Below are positions 47,500 to 60,457 of a stretch of 64,000 bases of DNA, in pieces. The stretch comes from Flaccisagitta enflata. Lineage: Eukaryota > Chaetognatha > Sagittoidea > Aphragmophora. A model generated the notes under the pieces. The model was not told where the DNA came from. It searched no databases and saw nothing but the letters and a program-made list of their open reading frames with translations. The stretch spans positions 112,096,001 to 112,160,000 of the forward strand of contig OZ231126.1 of NCBI GenBank assembly GCA_965153355.1, read 5' to 3'. The stretch's first letter is position 1. Each line of letters starts with the position of its first letter. Both the position numbers and the translations under genes were made by a program.

Positions 47500-47930
47500 G
47501 CATTTGAGGAAGTTGCTGCATTTTGGGGGCAGAATGGGATCACAAGGACCGTCGAGCCTACCGCCGCCTGGAATTTCGTCACTGAACTTTGACTATTTTC
47601 AGTTGTCAAAAATCCAACCTTAGGATCCTTCGGGGATGCTGCCAACATTTTTAAACTACTTCCAGTTTAAGTTTCAGCCAAATCTGTCAAGAGGTTTGAC
47701 GACAACAGCCAAAATTGTTGACGGCCGTCAAGCCAATTTCCGCTGACATTTTCAGTTGTCAAAAATCCAACCTTAGGATCCTTCGGGGATGCTAAAAATT
47801 TTATCACAGCTGCCAACGTGTTTAAACTACTTCCAGTTGAAATCTCAGCCAAATCCGTAAAGAATTACGACAACAGCAGCCGATGACGTTGCAGGCCGAA
47901 TTCCGCCTACAATTCAACACTTTCAGCGCA
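47500..47930. repeat. 154-bp tandem duplication
   Basis: TTCAGTTGTCAAAAATCCAA, then CCTTAGGATCCTTCGGGGAT occurs near 47597 and again near 47751, with related flanks (TTTAAACTACTTCCAGTT). Confidence 0.75.
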
Positions 47931-49155
47931 CTGTGGTCCCCAAAATGAAAATTTGGGCGCTAACTTAAAAATTTGATTTTTTCGCCCAGAGGTTATTCCG
48001 TATCCTAGAAAAACGCTACCTGGCAGTAATTGATGTGCTGGATCAAACGCTAAAATTTTTTCACCAAAATTTTTTTTCTTTTATCTTTTTTAAAAAATTT
48101 TTTCTCGCTAAAATTTTTTCTCGCTAAAATTTTTCTCTAAAATTTTTTTTGCTAGAATTTTTCTCGCTAAAATTTTTTTCCGCTAAGATTTTTTTCCGCT
48201 AAAATTTTTTTGTAGGATTATTTTTGCTAAAATTTTTCTTGCTTAAGTTTTTTCTCGTTAGAATTATTTTGCTAAAATTTTGTTCGCCAAAATCTTTCCT
48301 CGCTAAAATTTCTCCTCGCTAAAATTTCTTCTCGCTAAAATTTTTTCTCACTAAAATTTTCAAAAAATTTTCAAAAATTTTTTTTTCCCGCTGAGACATT
48401 AATTTTCAGGCAAAAAAAAAAAAAAAATATGAAAAAAAAAGTTTTTTGAAAAGCTTTGTTGATTTTATTTAGCAACTTCCCTTCAGTTTTGAGTAAAAAA
48501 AAACATATTTGGATTCAGCATAATGAATACTACAAAACATAATGCTTTTATAATTAATCACTATGTCCCCTTAATTCAGAAATTTTTAGTCGCGTGCTAC
48601 GCAACTCTACACCTTGCTTTGTCAGTCAGTCCATTGGTCCCTCCGTCCGTCACAATTTACTTTTTTGGGTTTTTGTGGTCTATGGTCTCACTGCTCCAGC
48701 CCAAATGATCAAATGACCTCAAATACAGCCCCTGCTCACGCACATGCAACTGGGGTGGCCGTGTATCTGGCCTTGTTAAGTCTGACTTTGCTTGTCTGTA
48801 TCACAGAAACCGTAGTTTCTAGTTTGTACGCACCTACGGACATTGACATTAGTACTGGCATATCAAAAACTATCAACAATGAAATTTTCAGCAATGTGTT
48901 TTTTTTTTTGTAGTAAAAAAATACTGAATCTTTAATTTTGCGCCATTTTTTGTAGCACACTGTGCATTGAATATTAATTTAGATCACCTTTTTTCTCTAA
49001 GATTCTTATGGCTGCACGCCTGTGGGCGCCACCATTGGATCCGGCACGCCAAGTATTATCAGGAAGCTCTTTTTTAGATTCTGGATAATCTTTATAGATA
49101 GGAAATTGAAATTTTTCTAAGTTGGCGCCCAAATTACATTTTGGGGACCACAGTG
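47929..49155. mobile_element. 1.2-kb inverted-repeat element with an internal minisatellite
   Basis: Left end CACTGTGGTCCCCAAAATG, right end CATTTTGGGGACCACAGTG. The arms run about 130 bp (TTGGGCGC-AACTTA on one side, TAAGTTGGCGCCCAA on the other). From 48050 to 48370 a degenerate unit of about 17-20 bp (TTTTTCTCGCTAAAATTT) repeats about 15 times. A GTCGCGTGC-family copy lies at about 48588-48780. Confidence 0.75.
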
Positions 49156-49930
49156 CACTGAGATTTTAGCTTTTTGAGCCTTGACCGGACCTGTAAATGG
49201 GAGTCTGTCTTTTGTTGCATGCTAATAAATGAGGCAAATAAATGAGTCCAAGATGGCGGAGGCACTTTGGCCTTTTATCAAACTAAGGCCAAGGGCCTTT
49301 ATTGTTTTACAACTGATGTACCCCTAGGTAGCGAGCAAAAGTGAACGCGACTGAGGAAAATTAAATTTTTGTCAAAAATCGCTCATTTTTAACATTATTC
49401 TCATATATAGAACACAAAATGAATGATCTATGTCATATGTATGAATGAAAAATCTCATTTCAATGATTATATCAATTTAGGTCATGGGGATACCAATTAC
49501 CAGCGTGAAACAGCTATGTTTGAATTACATCTATAACGTATGCTGAAGTATAGAAATATCATTAATTACAAACAAACTGAAACGGTTCTTAATATGCCGT
49601 TTTGATTTCTATGTTTTTATGGGAAAACACTAGGTAAAATTTTTGATCTAACGCCGTTGGCCGCGTCCAAATCGGGTTAGCCGATCGGCGCAGCCAGCCT
49701 CTCAAAATTTAAAAAAATTTAATTGAACAAAAATCCTTCCGGTGGTGGCGTTTTTAGCGCGCGAAATCATGATTGTGTCAAACGCTGTTAAGAACAAATC
49801 ATTTTTCTTTCTGCGCTTCTGTAATGGATGACTTTTAGAAAGTATATGGTCCAGCATATCATTCGAATCCTTGTTTTATGAAGAACATGAAACCAGTCAT
49901 GAAGTTTCTTTTCTTTGTAACATGTGGCAA
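49156..49930. other. No feature recognised
   Basis: Mixed AT-rich sequence, no exon or long repeat seen. Confidence 0.4.
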
Positions 49931-49999
49931 CCATTAGACAAGAACAGATTTAATGAGGTCCATTGTGTAAATTAAAAGTTTAGATCGCATAAACCAGAC

Positions 50000-50077
50000 A
50001 ATGTACAAAGAGAAAAAGAGACAGGAAAAAAAAAACAAAGACAGAATGAAAAAAGAAAGATAGAAAGAAAAAAAACA

Positions 50078-50146
<69 letters not shown>

Positions 50147-50344
50147 GCAAGCAATTTGAGGAAATGCGTCAAAAAGGCCATAAAGTAAAAAAAAGAAAGA
50201 AAAGAAAGAAAAGAAAGAAAAAGAGTAATAAAGAATAGTACGACAGAGAAAGACAGAAAAAATATAGAAAAAAGAAAAAAAGAAAAGTAAAAAAAGAAAG
50301 AAAAAAAAAGAGAGAAGAAAGAAAGAAAGCAAGAAAGAAAGAAA

Positions 50345-50422
<78 letters not shown>

Positions 50423-50446
50423 AAGAAAGAAAGAAGGAAAGAAAAA

Positions 50447-50494
<48 letters not shown>

Positions 50495-50660
50495 AAAAAA
50501 AGGAAAGAAAGAAAAAAAATGAAAGAAAGAAAAAAAAAGGGAAGAAATAAAGAAAAAAAAGGAAAGAAAGAAGCGAAAAAAGAAGGAAGAAAGAAGGGCT
50601 GAAAGAAAGAAGAAAGGGCTGAAAGATGGAAGGAAAGAAAGAAAATGATAGAATGAAAAG
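50000..50660. repeat. (GAAA)n complex
   Basis: GAAA tetranucleotides with interruptions over about 650 bp. Phe/Leu/Ser minus-strand frames are artefacts. Confidence 0.95.
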
Positions 50661-50840
50661 CAACAAGGCTACCCCAGTCGCCTGCGGGTGGGCAGGGGCC
50701 GTAATTGAGGTCACCAGATTATTTGGGCAGAAGCAGTGAGGCTGATTGATGGACAATGCAGGGTGTAGAGTTGCCTAGCACGCGACTGAAAAAAAAAAGA
50801 GGATCATGAAATCAAATCTGAAGGCCAGGAAGAAACGCTG

Positions 50841-50859
50841 TTATCTCTCTCTCTCTCTC

Positions 50860-50914
<55 letters not shown>
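50841..50914. repeat. (TC)n microsatellite
   Basis: TC for about 70 bp, with one break. Confidence 0.95.
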
Positions 50915-50919
<5 letters not shown>

Positions 50920-50963
50920 GGCGCCTTCAATTCCGTTGATGAAAACGGAAGTGGGTAGCGAAC

Positions 50964-51195
50964 GTTTCTTTCTAGTCGCGTGCTACGCAACTCTACACCC
51001 TGCTTTGTTGGTCCGTCTGTCTGTCCGTAAGTCCGTCCATCGGTCCATCACACTAAGTTTTTTTTTGTTTTTTTTTTGCGGTCTTTGGCCTTACTGCTCC
51101 TGCCATAGTGATCAAGTGACCTCAAAGACGGCCCCTGCCCACCCGCACGCGACTGGAGTAGCCGTGTATCCAGCCTTGTTTCCTTATACGACATT
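50964..51195. mobile_element. GTCGCGTGC short repeat family, full copy
   Basis: The layout is: TAGTCGCGTGCTACGCAACT, CTACACCCTGCTTTGT, GTCC/GTCT tetranucleotides, a T run, GCGGTCTTTGGCC, CTGCTCCTGCC, CCCACCCGCACGCGACTGG, then AGCCGTGTATCCAGCCTTGT. Similar copies lie at about 48588-48780, 56828-57025 and 62676-62838. Inverted copies lie at about 50660-50790, 51385-51530 and 57165-57480. GTCGCGTGC and GCACGCGAC form short inverted ends. Confidence 0.8.
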
Positions 51196-51887
51196 GAACC
51201 GGATCACCCAATAGGCTTATGAGGCTAAAGCCTGAGGCCCTGCGGTAAGGGGGGCCCTGCGGTATAGCACCTACCCCTTGAAAAAAAGAAAAAAGGAAAA
51301 AAGGAGGAGAAAAAAAGAGAGGAAAAAGAAAGAAAAAAAAAAGAAAAAATTAAAAAATAAAGAAAAAAAAGAATGAAAGAAAAAACAAGGCCGGATACAC
51401 GGCAATGCAGTCGCGGTTGGTTAGGCAGGAGCAGTACTGCATAAATCAGTCGGAATTCAGAAATGTGACGGACGGACAGACGGACGGACTGACACGGCAA
51501 GGTGTAGAGTCGCGTGTCCACGACTAAAAAAGGAATGAAAGTAAGAAAAAAAATGAAAAAAAGAAAAAGAAATGGAAAAATAATGAAATAATGAAAGAAA
51601 AGAGAGAAGAAAAAAGAAAACAGAGGGGGTAGGGAGGCCCTGCGGTATATCTCAAGACTAGGGCCCCGCAGTAGCATGATGCGGCTCAGGATTTACAGGA
51701 TATTTCATTTTTAGTCGCGTGCACCTGACTCTACACTCCGCTTTGTCTTTCCGTCTGTCTATTTGTAGGTTGCTCGGTCTGTCGGTCTGTCAGTCTGTCA
51801 GACTTAAAATTTTTGTATCAATCTTTATACTTTAAGTCAATTAAGAGTATACTTAGTCATTCCGAGTCATTCTAAGTTATTTGCACC

Positions 51888-54800
51888 TTGTACTTTAAAC
51901 TAGGAGTACTGCCACTTTTATGACGGTTTCTGGTGGTCCAACCCATGTGTAATCCATGGCAAATGAGTGCAAAAAATTTCCCAGAGCGCTTTTTGAAATA
52001 TTCACATTTTCTACCTTCATGAAGTACAGGTCATTTTTTGGACAATCAACCTTGTTTTGCTTATAACTTTTAAATGAATTGAGCTAGAAATGCCAGATTG
52101 GTCCCATTTTAAAGATCTCTTCAAGATCTTTCCAACCGTCACCAATTTTTTGTAAATCCGTTCAAAGACAACTGAGATATACCTTGTCAAACATAAGCAA
52201 TTTTATGGGGATTGTGGACAATTTTCCAGGTTGTGGAATTCTTCTCATTTTTGGAACAATTTACTTGTTTTGCTTGTAACTTTTGAACAAATTAAGTTAG
52301 AATTGCCAGATTGGACCCATTTCAAAGAATTTTTGAAGCTCTTTCAAACTGTCACAAAATTTTTGTGAATCCGTTAAGAAATGGCTGAGTTTTGACTGTC
52401 AAACATAAGCAATATCATAGTGATTTGGAGCAATTTTCCCACCATCTTTTTCAGTCTTATTTTGTCTTTAGATACCTCCTTTGCTCCTTACATCTGTTTA
52501 AAAGTCGTTATATGTATGTCAGTTCATCTATTGTAGTCTGTCAGTCAGTCTGTTGGCCTTTTGAAAGGGCTGATTTGATACTAGAGAGGGTTGATTAGGG
52601 GCTTGACAGTGCTGATTTGAAGCTTGGGAGGGCAGAATTGAGGTATGGAAGGGCTGAATTGAGGTATGATAAGGCTGAATCGAGGTTTGAGAAGGCTGAA
52701 TTGAGGACTAAGAAGGCTGACCAGAGGCAGGGGGAAGAACAAATGGAAGGAACCAGGCGCTTAAGGGCAATGTGGTCAGTGATACTTTATAGGCAGCGGT
52801 CCCTAAGGGGACAAACTCTTGTAGAACACAGGGGACTTTCATTGGTCCATCCGTCCTTCCATCCATTTGTCGGTATTTTGGTCACTCCCATCAAGAATCT
52901 AGCCTTCTAGGCCTGGAATAAGCCCTCAAGGCCTGAATTCTGCCCTCCAAGCCCAAAATCTGCCCTCTCAGACCCATAATTTGCCCTCTTAGGCATAATA
53001 TCTTCCCTCACAGGCTTCAAATCTGCCAACTCAGGCCTAAGATCTGTCCTCACAGGTTACAAATCTGCCCTCTTATGCCTGAAATCTGCCCTCTCAGGCC
53101 TCAAATCTGATTTCTCAGGCCTCACTTCAACCTCCAGAACTCAGATCTGCTATCTCAGGCCTCTAATCTGTTCCTGGCCTAAGATCAGCCCTCTCAGGCT
53201 TTCAATTTGCCCTGGCAGACTTACAATCATTAATTATTGATCTCAGGTCTCAAAGCAGCCATCTCAAGCCTCAGAATGAAGACAATGACAAATGGACTGA
53301 CAGATGGACGCATGGAAGTTCCCTTGTGTTCTACTGGACTTAATCCCCTTCGGGGCAGCTGCCCTGCTTCCTCTCACTCCAACTCACAATCTTGTAAAGC
53401 GGAGCAATGGAGGCTAGATTCTTGATGGGGGTGACCAAAATACAGACAAATGGATGGAAGGACGGATGGACCAACGAAAGTCCACTGTTCTACAGGAGTT
53501 TGTCCCCTTAGGGACCGTTACCTATAAAGTATCATTGACCACATTGCCCTTAAGCGCCTGGTTCCTTCCATTTGTTCATCCCCCCTCCTCTGGTCAGCCT
53601 TCTTAGTCCTCAATTCAGCCTTCTCAAACCTTGATTCAGCCTCAATTCAGCCCTTTCATACCTCAATTGAGAATTCTGCCCTCCCAAGCTTCAAATCAGC
53701 ACTGTCAAGCCTCTAATCAACCCTCTCTAGTATCAAATCAGCCCTTTCAAAAGGCCAACAGACTGACTGACAGACTACAATTGATGAACTGAAATACATA
53801 TAAAGACTTTTAAACAGATGTAAAGAACAAAGGAGGTATCTAAAGTCAAAATAAGACTGAAAAAGATGGTGGGAAAATCGCTTCAAATCACCATGATATT
53901 GCTCATGTTTGACAAGTCAAAACTCAGCCATTTCTTAACGGATTCACAAAAATTTTGTGACAGTTTGAAAGAGCTTCAAAAATTCTTTAAAAAGCCTCAG
54001 AATGAAGACAATGACAAATGGACTGACAGATGGACGCATGGAAGTTCCCTTGTGTTCTACTGGACTTAATCCCCTTTGGGGCAGCTGCCCTGCTTCCTCT
54101 CACTCCAACACACAATCTTGTAAAGCGGAGCAATGGGTATTGCTGACCACATATTACTCTTGAGTAAGAGGGAGCAGGGACACAGAGGGACGTATGCTCA
54201 CCCAGATGAGGTACACAAGAGAGCTGATCAGGGGTGTTTGATGGCCTGCAAGCCTCTTGAAGGATAGTTTTAGGTCTGAGAAAGTCAACTTGGCCAATTT
54301 GAAGGCTGAGAGGGCTGATTGCAAGCTGAGCTGGCAGATTTGATGCTTGAGAAGGCTGGTTTGAAGCCTGAGGGGACTGATTTTAAGCCTGAGGGGACTG
54401 ATTTGAAGCCTGAGAGGGCTGATTTTGTACCTGAGAGGCTCAGAGGCCTGAGTTGGTGCCTGCGAAGACTAATTTGAGGGCTGAGAGGGCTGATTAGAAG
54501 CCTAACTGCGCTGATTTGAGGATACAGATAGTTGATTCAAGGCCAGAGTGCTGTTTTGAGGCCAGAGAGGGCTGATCTGAGGCATGATAGGGCAGAGTTG
54601 AAGCTTGAGAGGGCTAATTTGAGGTCTGAAAGGGTCAATTTGAGGGCTGATAGAGTTGATTGATGCCTTGGAGGACTGATTTGAGACCTGGGAAAGCTGA
54701 TTTGAGGTTTGAGAGGGCTAATTTGAGGCCTAAGAGGCATATTTTAGGTCTAAGAGGGCCAATTTTGTCTGAAGTGACAATTGAGGCCTGGGAGGCCTGA

Positions 54801-56545
54801 TTCAAGGCCTTACAGGCCCAATTGGTGGGAGGACCGATGTACTGACAAAGGGATGAACAAAAGTCCCCCTATGTTCCACAGGACTTTGTCTACTTCGGCC
54901 TTCCAGACCACTGCCCAAAAACAAATGTCCCATGTTTGACAGACTTCCCAACAGGTCGCTCAAGCATCATATGGTCACCTCTATCTCAAGAGAAAAATGT
55001 GGTCAGCGATACCCATTGCTCCGCTTTACATGATTGTGAGTTGGAGTGAGAGGAAGCAGGGCAGCTGCCCCAAAGGGGATTAAGCCAGTAGAACACAGGG
55101 GAACTTTCATGCGTCCATCTGTCAGTCCATTTGTCATTATCTTCATTCTGAGGCTTGAGATGGCTGCTTTGAGACCTGAGATGATTGATAAGTGATTGTA
55201 AGTCTGCCAGGGCAAATTGAAAGCCTGAGAGGACTGATCTTAGGCCAGGAACAGATTAGAGGCTTGAGATAGCAGATCTAGTTCTGGAGGTTGATGTGAG
55301 GCCTAAGAAGTCTGATTTGAGGCCTGAGAGGGCAGATTTCAGGCCTAAAGGGGCAGATTTGTAATCTATAAGGACAGATTTTAGGCCTTAATTGGCAGAT
55401 CTTAAGTCTGTGAGGGAAGAAACTATGCCTGAGAGGGCAAATCAAAAGCATGAGAGGGCAAATTATGGGTCTGAGAAGGCAGATTTCAGGCTTGAGAGGG
55501 CAGAATTCAGGGCTTGGAGGGCTTATTCCAGGCCCAGGAGGCTAGATTCTTGATGGGGGTGACCAAAATACAGACAGACTGTGTTCTACAGGAGTTTGTC
55601 CCCTTAGGGACCGCTACCTATAAAGTATCATTGACCACATTGCCCTTAAGCGCCTGGTTCCTTCCATTTGTTCATCCCCCCTCCTCTGGTCAGCCTTCTT
55701 AGTCCTCAATTCAGCCTTCTCAAACCTTGATTCAGCCTCAATTCAGCCCTTTCATACCTCAATTGAGAATTCTGCCCTCCCAAGCTTCAAATCAGCACTG
55801 TCAAGCCTCTAATCAACCCTCTCTATTATCAAATCAGCCCTTTCAAAAGGCCAACAGACTGACTGACAGACTACAATAGATGAACTGACATACATATAAA
55901 GACTTTTAAACAGATGTAAAGAACAAAGGAGGTATCTAAAGTCAAAATAAGACTGAAAAAGATGGTGGGAAAATCGCTCCAAATCACCATGATATTGCTC
56001 ATGTTTGACAAGTCAAAACTCAGCCATTTCTTAACGGATTCACAAAAATTTTGTGACAGTTTGAAAGAGCTTCAAAAATTCTTTAAAATGGGACCAATCT
56101 GGCAATTCTAGCTTAATTCGTTCAAAAGTTACAAGCAAAACAAGTAAATTGTTCCAAAAATGAGAAAAATTCCACAACCTGGAAAATTGTCCACAATCCC
56201 CATGAAATTGCTTATGTTTGACAAGTTATATCTCAGTTGTTTTTGAACGGATTTACAAAAAATTGGTGACGGTTGGAAAGATCTTGAAGAGATCTTTAAA
56301 ATGGGACCAATCTGGCATTTCTAGCTCAATTCGTTTAAAAGTTATAAGCAAAACAAGATTGATTGTCCAAAAAATGGGAAAATTCAATGACCTGTACTTC
56401 ATGAAAGTAAAAAATGTGCATATTTCAAAAAGCGCTCTGGGAAATTTTTTGCACTCATTTGCCATGGATTACACATGGGTTGGACCACAAGAAACCGTCA
56501 TAAAAGTGGCAGTACTCCTAGTTTAAAGTACAAGGTGCAAATACA
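51888..56545. mobile_element. 4.66-kb giant foldback with internal rearranged copies
   Basis: The left end GCACCTTGTACTTTAAACTA pairs with TAGTTTAAAGTACAAGGTGC at the right end. Arms extend over 1 kb (left about 51888-53420, right about 55010-56545) and include foldback-family ends at 52790, 53340, 55060 and 55580. Inside, 53409-53990 is a direct copy of about 55540-56080, and 53994-54140 is a direct copy of about 53270-53410. AGGCCTGAGAGGGC-type arrays fill the centre (54250-54800). Confidence 0.85.
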
Positions 56546-57339
56546 GAGTAGCTAAGTGATTATGTGCGTCGCGCAAGCGACTTATGGGTGTTGGCCTTGT
56601 TCTTTACTGGTCTACTTCACCTTGAGAAAGAATACTCAATGTAGCGCGTTCTTTTTTTTTACAAGGCATTTTCAGTGTCACCCAGTGTGTTGCACTATAT
56701 TGTGATGCGTTGCGCATGTGTATGAAGATTGGCGGAGAATGATTTGTTATTCGAGCCAGCTGACGCATGCAGTCAGACATGAATTGAGGAGCACTCTACT
56801 ATCACACAATCCCCAAAAGATATTTTCAGTCGCGTGCACGCGGCTCTGCAACCCGATTTGTCAGTCAGTTGGTCGGTCAGTTGGTTAGTCATGTTTTATT
56901 CTTTTTTATGATTTTATCTTTTTGACCTCACTGCTCCTGCCCACATGGTCTCGTGGCCTCAAATGTTGACCCTGCCCAACCACACGTGACTTCAGTAGCC
57001 GTGTATCCGGCCTTGTTTCCTCATTTTCCACATTTTTTAAAGAAAGATGACGCGCAATTATACATGTGGGCTGGAGCTTTGACTCTGAAGAAAAAGCGTG
57101 GGGGCGAGTTCTAGAAAATAAGCGTATGGTTCATTGACCATATTTTTTTTTCATTTTTGGAAATGAACAAGGTTGGATACATGGCTACCAAAGTCACGTG
57201 CGGATGGGCAGGGACAGTGATGAAATAAGGAGCTGTGACCCCAAAACCGCCCGTAAACGCCAAAAAAGCAGTGTTACAAACGGACAGATGGACAGACTGG
57301 TCAACCAACAGACAGAGCGGGTTGTAGAGTCGCGTGCAC
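56546..57339. repeat. GTCGCGTGC family copies in both orientations
   Basis: A + oriented copy lies at about 56828-57025 (CAGTCGCGTGCACGCGGCTC ... GCCGTGTATCCGGCCTTGTT). The start of an inverted copy is at about 57165 (AACAAGGTTGGATACATGGC), which runs to 57480 once the MITE is excluded. Confidence 0.75.
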
Positions 57340-57465
57340 TAGGGATGTGGAAGCGATTGATCGCTTCCAATTTGGAGGATGGGATAGCTACTAGTATTTG
57401 AGCTGTAAAAAAAAGGCAGAAGCGGAAGCGGAAGCGGCATAAAATTGACCGCTTCCACATCCCTA
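57340..57465. mobile_element. 126-bp hAT-like MITE with 8-bp target duplication
   Basis: Termini TAGGGATGTGGAAGCG and CGCTTCCACATCCCTA (16 bp exact). Flanked by GCGTGCAC at 57332-57339 and 57466-57473. It sits inside the GTCGCGTGCAC end of a short repeat copy, which therefore predates it. Confidence 0.92.
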
Positions 57466-57473
57466 GCGTGCAC

Positions 57474-58763
57474 ACGACTAGAAATTATACAACTTGACAA
57501 AGATATAAGCTGAAGATTTATGGTCTCCTAGTTTTTTTCGCGGCTTCATGTTTCATAGGTGGAAAAAATCCATGTTTGGAAGCGTCAGGAAGCAACTCAT
57601 AACTATGGCCAAAAAAGAAAACGAACAAATTTTGAGAGAGCAGAAACATAAGAAGATGTTGATCAATTTGCATAAAATTTACAGTGAATGATGACCATCA
57701 TTTGGACTATGTCTGGTTCAAATTTCAACAAAATCCGTTGTATACTTTAGCCGTTATCAGTCGTTAGCAGTCACCTTGTCCGGCAAGACAGCGATATGGG
57801 ACTCTAGATAGCTAGACTGCATGTTTTCTCGATGCCTATGTTGACTATGCTCCTTCTTGACGAGCGGATTCACGCAAGTAACGAAATCGGTTGTTGATAT
57901 GCAGTTGAATCGCTTACAAGTTCTATCAATAAAAGGGAGAGAGGAAACGAAGGATTAGATAGGAGAAAGACAACGGAAGGAAAAGGAAAAGGGAAGGAGG
58001 GGAAAAGTTGGGCAAGAATAGAAGGAAGAGAAAATGTGATGAAACTTGATCCAATATAGCAGATACTACTGTAGACTTACTTTTCGGAGCGCTATATTGT
58101 TGGTTTCCTGAAGTACAGTGGATATCCCATGAAAAGAACGCAAGAATACCCGGGGAAGCCGTGTTCATTACGCTTGCCAGAGTGCTCAAAACGGGCAAAA
58201 CTGGGCTTCCCCCCACCGTCATATTTTTTCTTTGCAAAAATTTTATCTAACGAGCCATCGCGCGACTTTCAACTTGGTCGGGAACCATCGTTAGGGTGAG
58301 CTAGAAGCTTTCTATGTAGCTTAGTGAATGAGATTACCACTTAGAGATGATTTAGGACAGCTAGCAAGCTTGTGACACGCTTGCCATTCATGAAGGGTCA
58401 AAATTCAACATCTTTTTGACCAAAATCTAGCCTTTTCTAGTTGTTTTATAAGCTATTACAAGTTATTTAACAAAAAAATATGATACAAATTTGTACCTCA
58501 AACAAAAGTTATAGATGTTTTTTTTTCCAAAAATAAATGAAATAAAGAAAATCCTTTTTCCTTCCAATCTTTCAAAGTGTCCACTTCAAACTTTTTAGCA
58601 CATCTCATTTTTATTAACTGGCATGGACTAAACAAGAAGTTTTGTCTGTCCTTCAGTCCATTTGCCCATCTGTCCATGGATCCGTCCATGCATCCATCCA
58701 TATGTCCCTCCCTCGTTCTACCCATATGTTTGAATTTCCAAACCCCTGAATCTTAAAAGTGTG
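57474..58763. other. No gene recognised
   Basis: Mixed sequence, with a purine-rich stretch at about 57930-58040 and TCCATCC repeats at about 58640-58710. No exon seen. Confidence 0.4.
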
Positions 58764-58917
<154 letters not shown>

Positions 58918-59055
58918 CTACGTCTCTCTACGTACATTTATCTTATTTCATTCTTTATTTCTTCCTTTCTCTATTTCTTCCTTTCATTTCTTTCTTCCTT
59001 ACTCTGTCTTTCTCTCTTTTTTTTCTTTTTTTATTTGTTTTTTTTTGGGGGAGGG

Positions 59056-59348
59056 GGGCAGCGACCTAAGGGGACGTAGTCCTGTTGTACACAGGGGGAT
59101 TTATGTTCGTCCATCCGTTTGTCTGTCTATTCATCCATCCGTTGTCGCCCTCCCAGGCCTCAAATCAACTCTCTCAGGCCTCAACACAGCCCTCTTAGGC
59201 CCAAAATCTGTCCTTCTCAGGGCTTTGATGCAACTCTCTCCAGCCTCAAAACTGCCCTTTCAGGCCTGATATCTCAGTCCGCTTGGGCAGGAAGTAGGAT
59301 TGTTCCTCTGTTTTCTACCAGACTTCATCCCCTTTGGGGCCGCTGCCC
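59056..59348. mobile_element. Foldback minisatellite element, short copy
   Basis: Left end GGGCAGCGACCTAAGGGGAC, right end TCCCCTTTGGGGCCGCTGCCC. The arms include GTCCTGTTGTACACAGGGGG and the decayed inverse, with a short GGCCTCAAATC array between. Confidence 0.8.
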
Positions 59349-59635
59349 CCAATTCACAATCAAGCAATGGGTATTGGTGACCACACGTTGCCTTTGGGCT
59401 ACCTGTTAAATCTTCCTTTCCCTCTTTCTTCTTTCAATAGTATAAGTAGGTCCAATAAGAAAAATGGATCCGGTATCAATTTTTTTGTTGAAATCCCATC
59501 CCCGGCATGTGCTGAGATGGTTTTCATAGCTCAACGGTATTTTCGTTAAAATCATGGCCCCCAAGAGCAACGAAAAATCATGCAAATCATGGGAAAATCC
59601 TTGTCCACCACCCCCCTGTTTGTAAGCACACATTT

Positions 59636-60300
59636 TCTAAACAAATTAAGCTAATGACCTCAACTTGGGCTCATTTTAAAGAACAGACACAGCTCTTTAA
59701 AATGAGCCCAAGTTGAGGTCATTAGCTCAATTCGTTTAGGAGCAGCAGTCTTCCAAAGTTGATGTTTCCTTTGAGAAAAAGATGAATTGACCCCTCTTTT
59801 TGTAGTCCTATATCTTTTAAACGAATTGAGCTAATAACCTAAACTTGGGCTCATTTTAAAGAACAGACACAGCTCTTTAAAATGAGCCCAAGTTGAGGTC
59901 ATTAGCTCAATTCGTTTAGGAGCAGCAGTCTTCCAAAGTTGATGTTTCCTTAGAGAAAAAGATGAATTGACCCCTCTTTTTGTAGTCCTATATCTTTTTA
60001 ACAAATTGAGCTAATGACCTAAGCTTGGGCTCATTTTAAAGAACAGACACAGCTCTTTAAAATGAGCCCAAGTTGAGGTCATTAGCTCAATTCGTTTAGG
60101 AGCAGCAGTTTTCCAAAGTTGATGTTTCCTTAGAGAAAAAGATGAATTGACCCCTCTTTTTGTAGTCCTATATCTTTTCAAAGAATTGAGCTAATGACCT
60201 AAACTTGGGCTCATTTTAAAGAACAGACACAGTTCCTTAAAATGAGCCAAAGTTGAGGTCGCTAGCTCAATTCATTAAGGCGAAACAGTCTTCCAAAGTG
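59636..60300. repeat. 180-bp tandem repeat, four copies, each a hairpin
   Basis: GAACAGACACAGCTCTTTAA recurs at 59681, 59861, 60041 and (variant) 60221, exactly 180 bp apart. Each unit has inverted arms of about 45 bp (AGCTAATGACCTCAACTTGG, then GCTCATTTTAAAG, and its complement) around GAACAGACACAG. CTAAACAAATTAAGCTAATG is a variant of the recurrent core. Confidence 0.95.
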
Positions 60301-60457
60301 GATGCTTTTTTTGAGAATAAAAGCATTGCCCCTTTGTTTTTGCCGGCTTTCCAAGTTGCATGCGGGCGGGCAGGAGCAGTGATAGTCGCAAAAGCGTTAC
60401 ATGGTCAGCGGTACCCGATGCCCCCAAGTTGGTTTATATAAGGATGTGATGGTGAGG

